From positions 1 through 20,339 of IMG/VR virus record IMGVR_UViG_3300025872_000395: a stretch of DNA of 20,339 nt. The stretch is one strand, 5' to 3'. Of this stretch, positions 14,299-20,339 are shown piece by piece. Numbering within the stretch: position 1 is the first letter of the stretch; each line of letters begins with the position of its first letter. A model generated the notes under the pieces. It worked only from the letters and a program-made list of their open reading frames with translations. It searched no databases and had not been told where the DNA came from. A program made the position numbers and the translations under genes. Source of the DNA: a virus.

Positions 14299-15021
14299 AT
14301 GCCAAATCTTACTCTCATCACGCTGACTCCGCCGAGCTTGCCGGTCGGATATTGCCCGACCAATTACCAGCAGTTGGCCAACGATGTCATCAGCGGCACT
14401 CAGGCAAACTTCAACAGCTCGATTGGAAACTCGTTTTTCAACTTTGGACCGACGACTCCGACGCTGAACAATCAGGTTTACCCGTGGCTCGATAACAACG
14501 GTAACTGGTGGGTCTTTCAGGGTGGATATTGGTCGAGGGAGAATCCTGTTGTCGCAAACAGCAGCGAACGCCGCATCTTTGTTGGAACGAGTGCCGATGT
14601 CCTCTCTTACGATGGTGGCGATGGAACGGTTTACTCTGGAAACCCTTACGCCGGTTCGATGTGGGCTATCGACACGAATTTCGAAGCCCGATTCCCGGTC
14701 GGCGCTGGAACGTTTGCGGCGAGCGGAGTTGTCAGCGTCAACGGAACGACCACCTCGACAGCCATTGCCGGTGAGGACAAGCACACGCTTGTTACCGCAG
14801 AGATGCCGTCGCACACGCATCAGATTCTCGACCAGTACATCAATCTGGTTCAGCGCGGAACCGCTGACAGCGGTGTGTTCAGCGCGACGAATCGTTCGGA
14901 AGGCGTGGCCAACCTGCTGCCTACCACTTCGTCCGGTGGAGATGCGGCGCACAACAATCTCCCGCCGTTCTACGGTGTTTATTTCATCAAGCGAACCGCC
15001 CGAGTCTACTACACCAAATGA
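14299..15021 (+). CDS. Tail collar / short-fibre protein
   Basis: A 240-residue protein. Its C-terminal half carries the features of phage tail-collar and receptor-binding domains: TNFEARFPVGAGTFA, then TLVTAEMPSHTHQI (the LT..EMP.H.H motif with paired His that bind metal in trimeric fibre tips) and AHNNLPPFYGVYFIKRT (the H.N.PP....yfIk.. end). The N-terminus has a Pro-rich start and an aromatic segment (YPWLDNNGNWWVFQGGYW) likely to form a carbohydrate- or attachment-facing domain. Such proteins sit at the tail tip and bind the host. The gene lies between the nozzle-like and connector-like genes and its stop overlaps the next start (ATGA at 15018-15021). Small bacterial 'microcystin-dependent' proteins share the same C-terminal domain. 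Confidence 0.8.
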   Translation: MPNLTLITLTPPSLPVGYCPTNYQQLANDVISGTQANFNSSIGNSFFNFGPTTPTLNNQVYPWLDNNGNWWVFQGGYWSRENPVVANSSERRIFVGTSADVLSYDGGDGTVYSGNPYAGSMWAIDTNFEARFPVGAGTFAASGVVSVNGTTTSTAIAGEDKHTLVTAEMPSHTHQILDQYINLVQRGTADSGVFSATNRSEGVANLLPTTSSGGDAAHNNLPPFYGVYFIKRTARVYYTK

Positions 15022-15989
15022 AGCTGATCGTCCAAGATATCAGGTCAACGATTGCTCGGGCTATCGGCGTTTGCGTCGATGACGCGCGCGTTTACGACTA
15101 CATCAATCAGGCCTGCCGCCGACTGCTTCACAAGGGTCTGTGGGCCGGTGCGTACGGACGCTTCACGATTCATACCGTTGGCGGCTGCATCACTTGGCCG
15201 CGTCAGATCGAGACGATTGAAGCTGTCGCCGATTGCTGCGGAGTCGGAACCGTTCGCAATCAATGGTTCGAGTTTCAGGAAACCGGATACGGCCTTCTCA
15301 ATGGAAACCAAGTGTGCGTCGGCAAGCAGCTTATTGACCGTGGCACTGTGGTTTCTTACCGCGACATGTCTGGCGGTACTAACAGCTATCTTCGAGTCTA
15401 CCCTGGTGATGCTTCGGATGTCGGCAAGACCATCACCTTGCAGGGCGTCGATCAAAACGGTCAGTGGATTCGCACCCAGAGCGGTGGCGTGTGGATCGAC
15501 GGAGAAAAGCTAACGCTCGCTTTGCCGTACGTTCAGTCTACCAAGAAATTCACCGAACTGACCGGCGTCATTCGTGAGGCGACGAACACGGTGAGTCGTT
15601 TGTACGAGTACGACGCTACGACCGCGCTTGAGACGGATCTGGCAGTTTACGACCCTGATGAAACTTTGCCGCAGTATCGTCGCAGCTACCTCGCGGATCG
15701 TTGCAACAATGAGGCGGACAAGCCGGTGACGGTGATGGCGAAGATGCGCCACATCAACGCGACGAGCGTGAATGACTACCTCATTCCTCCGTGTCCTGAT
15801 GCCATCAAGCTGATGGTCATGGCAATTCGGAAGGAAGAGAACGATTTGATTCAGGAAGCAGTGGCCTACGAAGCCAAAGCTGTTCAAGCTGTGCAGGAAC
15901 AGACGATGCAGTATTTGGGCGACGCTGTTCACACGATCCGAATGGTCGGAGTCGGGTTGAATGGCGGAGGATTTTACCAGTGGTTCTAA
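15018..15989 (+). CDS. Virion structural protein, connector/adaptor-like
   Basis: A 323-residue protein coupled to the collar gene by ATGA. The N-terminus is a helical bundle-type segment (IRSTIARAIGVCVDDARVYDY, INQACRRLLHKGLW), followed by a beta-rich middle (FTIHTVGGCITWPRQIETIEA) and a C-terminal helical pair (AIKLMVMAIRKEENDLIQEA, then AKAVQAVQEQTMQYLG). A helix-start with conserved acidic/aromatic residues, beta centre and helical end is often seen in phage head-tail adaptor and tail-tube-A-type proteins, so a connector role is proposed at low confidence. Its neighbours are tail collar upstream and sulfotransferase-like downstream. No enzymatic motif is seen. Confidence 0.5.
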   Translation: MKLIVQDIRSTIARAIGVCVDDARVYDYINQACRRLLHKGLWAGAYGRFTIHTVGGCITWPRQIETIEAVADCCGVGTVRNQWFEFQETGYGLLNGNQVCVGKQLIDRGTVVSYRDMSGGTNSYLRVYPGDASDVGKTITLQGVDQNGQWIRTQSGGVWIDGEKLTLALPYVQSTKKFTELTGVIREATNTVSRLYEYDATTALETDLAVYDPDETLPQYRRSYLADRCNNEADKPVTVMAKMRHINATSVNDYLIPPCPDAIKLMVMAIRKEENDLIQEAVAYEAKAVQAVQEQTMQYLGDAVHTIRMVGVGLNGGGFYQWF

Positions 15990-16531
15990 TGGGCAAACTC
16001 TTTCAAATTTGCGGTCTTCCGAGATTTGGATCGGCATTCATGTCGGTCCTTTTCTCGTTGGAAGCGGACTGCATTGGCCTACATGAGCAGGGAGCGACTG
16101 ATCCGAATTGGCGGAAGTCGATTAAAGAGTATCGCTCTCGTTACAAGTACGTCGCCGACTGCTCGACTTACGGATATCTTCCGAAAGCTTTCGTCGAGGA
16201 CTCGATCAAAGTGTACGTCAAAAAGAATCCCGAGTCGTCGGCCAAAGAATGTTCCGAGCGATTCGGCTACGAGATTCATCTTCCGACGGTTCAAGCGTTG
16301 CGCGAGTACGCTGACAAGTGGGCAGCTGCTCACAACGTGATGACAATCGGTGAAGACGAGCTTTTTAAGGTGGATACTTTGAGGCGTGTGTGGGTTCATT
16401 GCTTCCAGAACGAGCGAGCTTTTCCTGAGGAAAAGGCTGCACGACTGGTTACCATGAACATCCAACGTCACGAACCTGAAAAGGTGTTCTCGATTGAGAA
16501 CGGCAATCGTCTTGCGAAGGAGGTATTTTAA
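15989..16531 (+). CDS. Sulfotransferase-like P-loop protein
   Basis: A 180-residue protein whose ATG overlaps the preceding TAA (TAATG). An alternative GTG at 15980 has GGAGG nine bases upstream, so the start is open. The N-terminus LFQICGLPRFGSAFMSVLF (residues 4-22) closely resembles the phosphosulfate-binding loop of sulfotransferases (GLPRSGT..L), with Phe in place of the usual Ser. It is followed by CIGLHEQG, then YKYVADCSTYGYLP, a layout I recall in phage and proteobacterial proteins annotated as sulfotransferase family. Sulfotransferases move sulfate from PAPS to sugars or tyrosine. The protein is short for the family and catalytic competence is uncertain; it may be a nucleotide-binding relative. 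Its place among tail and internal-protein genes is unexpected for an enzyme. Confidence 0.6.
   Translation: MGKLFQICGLPRFGSAFMSVLFSLEADCIGLHEQGATDPNWRKSIKEYRSRYKYVADCSTYGYLPKAFVEDSIKVYVKKNPESSAKECSERFGYEIHLPTVQALREYADKWAAAHNVMTIGEDELFKVDTLRRVWVHCFQNERAFPEEKAARLVTMNIQRHEPEKVFSIENGNRLAKEVF
16517..16523 (+). promoter_or_regulatory. Strong Shine-Dalgarno before the 16535 gene
   Basis: AAGGAGG lies 11 bases before ATG 16535, inside the end of the previous gene. It is the best ribosome site in the window; most other genes lack one and rely on overlap with the upstream stop, so this internal-protein gene may be translated more independently. Confidence 0.7.
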
Positions 16532-16534
16532 TTT

Positions 16535-17422
16535 ATGGGAGCTATTCTAGGTGGTGCGGCAATTCTGGGTGCGAGCAGCTTGCTTGGCGGTCTTCTCGGA
16601 AAGGGAAGCAAGCCGAAGATTCCCGAGTTGAAGCCGATCAATTTCGAGCAGGAACAGCAGAAGGCGATTCAGCAAAACATCGCGTCGCTCGAACCTGCGA
16701 CTGAGTTGGCCAGAAAGACGACCGCTGCTGAGCAGACTCAGCTTGAGGAGCAGCTTCGTCGTGCGATTCCTGGTTACGATCAGATCGTTCAGCAGGCCAG
16801 CAAGAACATCGGATCAGCTTTGCGCGGTGAATTGCCGACTGATGTTGCTGCTCAGATTCAGCGTTCGACCGCTGGACGCGCTCTTGCCGGTGGATTTGGT
16901 GGCGCATCTGGATTTGGTAGAGCTTTGACCGCGCGCGATCTTGGGCTGACTTCGTTGCAGCTTCAGAATCAAGGTCTTGCTCAAGCTCAGAACTTCATCC
17001 AGCAGCAGCGAGCGTATGGCATGACTCAGCCGTTCTCGGTGAGCAGCATGTTCATCACCCCTGCTCAGCGTGTTGGTGTTTTGCAGAACCAGCAGCAGGC
17101 GATGTACAGCCGGAATCTTGCCGCTGCTCAGGCCGCTGCGATGCCTGATCCTACGCTTGCTGCGATTGGCGGAGCGCTGTCTCAGGCTGGATCGTTCGCT
17201 GGTGGCGCTTACATGCAGCGTGGATTGATGCAGCAGATGCCGCAAACCGGTGGAGCCGGTGGTTCTGGGTACGGATTTGAAAACTCTGGAACCGTCAGCG
17301 GAGGAACGATCGATTACGGCACCGGAGAAACCGCTCGACTTGGAACTCCGTACGCTAACCCGATGTCTCCATCTACCGTTTACGCTGTTCCTCCTTCTTC
17401 CTACTACCCTGGAATTCGCTGA
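16535..17422 (+). CDS. Putative internal virion protein, small
   Basis: A 295-residue protein with a strong ribosome site. Residues 1-25 form a hydrophobic Gly/Ala segment (AILGGAAILGASSLLGGLLG), and then a Gln/Glu-rich helical part runs to about residue 100. The remainder has Gly/Ala-rich stretches (GRALAGGFGGASGFGRAL) and helices rich in Gln/Ala. This pattern is common among short-tailed phage ejection proteins, which leave the virion with the DNA and help form a conduit through the cell envelope. It is followed by two more proteins of similar nature, making three in a row as in T7-like and P22-like virions. The assignment rests on composition and position, not on a recognised domain. Confidence 0.5.
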   Translation: MGAILGGAAILGASSLLGGLLGKGSKPKIPELKPINFEQEQQKAIQQNIASLEPATELARKTTAAEQTQLEEQLRRAIPGYDQIVQQASKNIGSALRGELPTDVAAQIQRSTAGRALAGGFGGASGFGRALTARDLGLTSLQLQNQGLAQAQNFIQQQRAYGMTQPFSVSSMFITPAQRVGVLQNQQQAMYSRNLAAAQAAAMPDPTLAAIGGALSQAGSFAGGAYMQRGLMQQMPQTGGAGGSGYGFENSGTVSGGTIDYGTGETARLGTPYANPMSPSTVYAVPPSSYYPGIR

Positions 17423-17425
17423 TTT

Positions 17426-18790
17426 ATGGCCGACGAAACTCTTCAAGCATTTCAGCTAGGCGCAAGCCTCTACGACCGCGCGCAGACGCAGAAGCGGATG
17501 ATGGAGCAGTTCAATCTGCAACTGGCTGATCAGGCGATGCGTAAGGAGCATTACGACATCCAGAACAAGATTGCGACGGACAACGCCAAGCGCACTCTTG
17601 ATGAGCAAAATGCGTTCAATCAAGACCTCCCGTTGATCCAAGATTGGCAGGCTCAATTCTTGAGATGGAACGCCGCCGGAAAACCTAACGATCCATTTCC
17701 TGCTCCTCCCACAAACCTCAAGAGCGCGACTGGACTCAAAATGCTTGGAGATATGAGCGGACCAGTTCTCCAATCGCTTCCGATGATGAGGAATCAGGCG
17801 TTGGGAAGAACCGCGTATGAAAAAGAAATGGAATCTCTCAACAACGAGATAAAATTTCTTACGGAAAACGGAAAAAGTGATGTTGTTCTAAAATACAACC
17901 GTGGGATTAACCCTGAAACCAATCAGATCGACCTTAATGCAAGGGACGCGATTTTTAACGCTTCCAAGCCTTTGAGAGAACAAGAATCTAGGCTGAAAAG
18001 ACTCGCCGCTGTTGGACTTGCTGGACAAAGAACGACCAAAGAAGGTCTTAAAAACCTTTTGGCATCTGGAGAAATTGATCAAGCCGAATACGATCGGCTT
18101 CTTCCAACCGCAAGAACAGAAGGTGGCGTGGTTGCCCAGCGAGCCGAAAAGGCTTTGGATGGACTTAAAAAACAAGGCATCGTTCAGAATGATTCTGACG
18201 AAACGAATGCCATGACGTTTTTGATGGGAGCAAATCAAGGAAGAGTTCCGGCTGACATTTTGAAGTCGCTCAACGCTTCAAATGGAGCCGTCGTTGAACT
18301 TGATGACGCATTCAGAAAACTTAATGCGTTTGAAAATAAATATGGAAAAGGGTCTTTTTCCGAATATGTAGGACCGCTTGATGCTCCAATTTTTGACTTA
18401 AAAGGAAGGTTTGCTGGATTGACGTCGAAAGAGCAGGAAGACGCCAGAGATATTCACTCAAAAATTAAACTGGTTGTTACCGATTATCAGAACAACAAAT
18501 ATGGAGCCACTCTAACTCCGTCAGAAGAAAACAACCTCAAGAAGATTGTAAGCTCACCTTCCAGAAACGATTACATGCAGGTCATATCAGCTTTTAATAG
18601 CAACTTGCGCTCTGGAGCTGAAAACAAGATTTGGGATTTCAGGTTTTCACCTGACATTCCTTACGACTTGAAAAAGAGGTATCTTGAGGGTGCCAGACAA
18701 AAATTTGAGTTTGGACAGACTAGTCAGCCCAAACCTGCAACTCTTTCATCTGGAGGCATCAAGATCGAATCCGTTGAAGTCATACCGTAA
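17426..18790 (+). CDS. Putative internal virion protein, medium
   Basis: A 454-residue, mainly helical protein starting three bases after the previous stop. The first ~60 residues are a charged helix (AFQLGASLYDRAQTQKRMME, IQNKIATDNAKRTLDEQ). The rest is rich in Lys, Asn and Glu with helical stretches. No signal, membrane segment or enzymatic motif was seen. Position between two other putative ejection proteins suggests the same class. From about codon 125 (17.8 kb) the gene becomes AT-rich: 24/60 G+C in 17881-17940 and 18481-18540, and 19/60 in 18301-18360, against 31/60 in 17521-17580. This implies an internal exchange or a different codon bias. No stop or frameshift interrupts it. Confidence 0.5.
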   Translation: MADETLQAFQLGASLYDRAQTQKRMMEQFNLQLADQAMRKEHYDIQNKIATDNAKRTLDEQNAFNQDLPLIQDWQAQFLRWNAAGKPNDPFPAPPTNLKSATGLKMLGDMSGPVLQSLPMMRNQALGRTAYEKEMESLNNEIKFLTENGKSDVVLKYNRGINPETNQIDLNARDAIFNASKPLREQESRLKRLAAVGLAGQRTTKEGLKNLLASGEIDQAEYDRLLPTARTEGGVVAQRAEKALDGLKKQGIVQNDSDETNAMTFLMGANQGRVPADILKSLNASNGAVVELDDAFRKLNAFENKYGKGSFSEYVGPLDAPIFDLKGRFAGLTSKEQEDARDIHSKIKLVVTDYQNNKYGATLTPSEENNLKKIVSSPSRNDYMQVISAFNSNLRSGAENKIWDFRFSPDIPYDLKKRYLEGARQKFEFGQTSQPKPATLSSGGIKIESVEVIP

Positions 18791-18795
18791 TAACT

Positions 18796-20339
18796 ATGCC
18801 AAAATTTGCTGTAACGGTTAACGACAACGGAGTTCGAAAGCGCGTTGTTTTGGAGTCCGATACGCAGCCGACAGAAGCTGACGTTCTTTCTGCGTTGAGC
18901 GGATCGGCGCAGCCATCAGGTCCTGCTACTATCGCCGAAATGCGTCGGCGTGAAGAAGCTGGCCAAGTCTCCGCGTTGACTCCTGCTCAGGTTCAGGCGC
19001 AGGTTGGTTCTCCTCAGCAGCTCGAACAGGCGGTTCAGGATGCGAAGGATGTTGGCCAAAAACAGGAGGGGTTTCTTGGAACACTTAAGGAAACATTTAG
19101 AGGACTCGGGGCAGGAGGATCTGGTCTTGCTGGCGGAGAAGTAGCTTTCGCCCCAGTCGGTGATAGCCCTGAAGCAAAAAGATATCGAGAAGCTATTGCG
19201 TTTCAGACTCGAACTGTTCCGGTTATTGCAGCCGGATTGTCTACAGGCGGTCTTGGCGCGATTCCTACCGCTTTAACCATGGCTGGAACATCTGCTGCGG
19301 CAGAACAGACAGCTCAGGAGTATGAAAAGGCGACTGGATTAAGGGAAAAACGAGAACCTGGAAAAGTCGTTGGAGCTGGCATTTTTGGAGCAACTCCTGG
19401 GCTTGGGCCTGTTCAAGGTGCTTCAGGTCCACTCGCCGCTGGAATTTGGCAAGCAGGTAAACAGGCACTTTTAAACGCTAGTACTGCTGCACTTTCTAAA
19501 ACCGTTGAGAAAGCCATTGATGAAGGTCGTAAACCTACTCTTGAAGAACTTGAAAAGGCCATCGAGCTTCCAGCTATTTTTGGTGCTGGAACTGGATTTA
19601 TCGGCGGTGCATTAGCTCGTGGCCAACAACCGTTAACAACGGAACAACAGGTTGCTCAGCAAGGACTCGAAGCTGGACAACGAATTGAACAACAGGTTGG
19701 AGCCGGTGCTGCACCTCTTACTGCATCGCAGCAGACTGGACGAAATATTCCAGGTCAATTTGGAGCTGGATCTGCCGGACTTTCTGCTCAGCAAAATCTA
19801 GTTCAACGACTCAGGAATGTTCTCAACCTCAATCCTCAACAGGAACAAGCTGTTGGACAGGCTGTTCAACAAGAACTTGGTGCCGCCGAGGACATTTCGA
19901 GACAGGCTTTGAGGCGGCAAATTCAAGCTGGCCAAGCTGCCGCTCAAGGAGAAGTTGAAGGCGTTGTTCGCTCGATAATTCCAAACGCTCAGCGAGCGGC
20001 TTCTTCTGAAGCATCTGCAAACAACGCTTTGTCCGCAATTCGACAAGAGGACCAAAGGCTCGGCGGACTTGTTGACAATGCTTACAACACAATGCGAACG
20101 GCGTTGTCAAATCGACTCGGCGGTCGGCCAGAACCTCGTGTCGCTCCAACTGCGGCTCTTGGGCAAAGGATCGATGATCTTTTGTCAACCTTGGCCACCG
20201 AAGAAAGAGTCACGACGACTCCATCTCCAATCATCGGAGGACAACCAACTGTCACTGTTGAAAATATTCCGTCTCAGTTTTTCAACGAAGCAACTCGTAG
20301 GGCGCAAGCTCTTCGAGAGGTTGCTCGTAGTCCTCAGAC
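18796..20339 (+). CDS. Large putative internal virion protein, 3' end beyond window
   Basis: The frame begins at ATG 18796, five bases after the preceding stop, and stays open to the right edge (514 complete codons, no stop). The N-terminus (MPKFAVTVNDNGVRKRVVLE and on to about residue 35) looks like a small beta-rich lead domain. Residues ~95-125 are Gly/Ala-rich, and 141-168 form a hydrophobic segment (VPVIAAGLSTGGLGAIPTAL) that could insert in a membrane. The rest is Gln/Ala-rich and helical. A long protein of this composition after two smaller internal proteins fits the large ejection proteins of podoviruses, some of which carry a peptidoglycan-cleaving domain; none is visible in the portion here. 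The C-terminal part must be read outside the window. Confidence 0.6.
   Translation, partial: MPKFAVTVNDNGVRKRVVLESDTQPTEADVLSALSGSAQPSGPATIAEMRRREEAGQVSALTPAQVQAQVGSPQQLEQAVQDAKDVGQKQEGFLGTLKETFRGLGAGGSGLAGGEVAFAPVGDSPEAKRYREAIAFQTRTVPVIAAGLSTGGLGAIPTALTMAGTSAAAEQTAQEYEKATGLREKREPGKVVGAGIFGATPGLGPVQGASGPLAAGIWQAGKQALLNASTAALSKTVEKAIDEGRKPTLEELEKAIELPAIFGAGTGFIGGALARGQQPLTTEQQVAQQGLEAGQRIEQQVGAGAAPLTASQQTGRNIPGQFGAGSAGLSAQQNLVQRLRNVLNLNPQQEQAVGQAVQQELGAAEDISRQALRRQIQAGQAAAQGEVEGVVRSIIPNAQRAASSEASANNALSAIRQEDQRLGGLVDNAYNTMRTALSNRLGGRPEPRVAPTAALGQRIDDLLSTLATEERVTTTPSPIIGGQPTVTVENIPSQFFNEATRRAQALREVARSPQ

Noticed and set aside
14275-14952. 225-residue minus-strand frame opposite the tail-collar gene
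   Set aside because: The plus strand carries unmistakable collar motifs (EMPSHTH, NNLPPFYG); the antisense product is Arg/Val-rich with no recognisable feature.
1-20339. CRISPR arrays, tRNA genes, integrase or attachment sites
   Set aside because: No regularly spaced direct repeats, no cloverleaf-like sequence with CCA end and no recombinase-type protein were seen by eye.

Overview
This window is part of the genome of a tailed double-stranded DNA phage (Caudoviricetes), or a prophage of one. It encodes a terminase large subunit, a large portal protein, a scaffold-like protein, tail-fibre and tail-collar proteins, putative internal (ejected) virion proteins and a small lysis-type cassette. 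No tape-measure, sheath or integrase gene, tRNA or CRISPR array was seen. A portal of about 750 residues with a helical C-terminal tail, plus several Gly/Ala/Gln-rich proteins downstream of the tail genes, suggests a short-tailed (podovirus-like) virion; this is inference. The host cannot be named from the sequence. Base composition is moderately GC-rich (about 50-58% in sampled lines), with one AT-rich trough in 17.8-18.8 kb. Coding density is close to 100%, and many junctions are ATGA or TAATG overlaps.

Layout: (1) 1-1280, plus strand: small genes, first one cut by the window edge, including two holin-like membrane proteins, an overlapping pair that resembles an Rz/Rz1 spanin arrangement, and a 47-residue Pro/Gly/Ser protein. 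(2) 1292-1324: a hairpin between convergent transcription units. (3) 1345-11159, minus strand, listed in transcription order: terminase, Cys-rich protein, portal, methyltransferase, GT25 glycosyltransferase, methyltransferase, second GT25 glycosyltransferase, GH130-like beta-propeller protein, small protein, scaffold-like protein. (4) 11160-11213: a 54-base divergent gap that must hold or adjoin the start signals of both arms. (5) 11214 to the right edge, plus strand: collagen-like/C1q-like tail fibre, large virion structural protein, tail-collar protein, connector-like protein, sulfotransferase-like protein, and three putative internal virion proteins, the last one cut by the window edge.

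The most striking element is a five-gene sugar- and methyl-transfer cassette (2812-6617) placed inside the head-morphogenesis operon, between portal and scaffold. The order MT-GT25-MT-GT25-GH130-like, the clear similarity of the two GT25 proteins and the tight gene overlaps suggest one co-expressed pathway that builds a methylated glycan. Its target could be virion proteins (head proteins or the divergently encoded collagen-like fibre) or the host surface; the sequence alone does not decide. A second oddity is that no major capsid gene follows the scaffold-like gene, where it is usually found.
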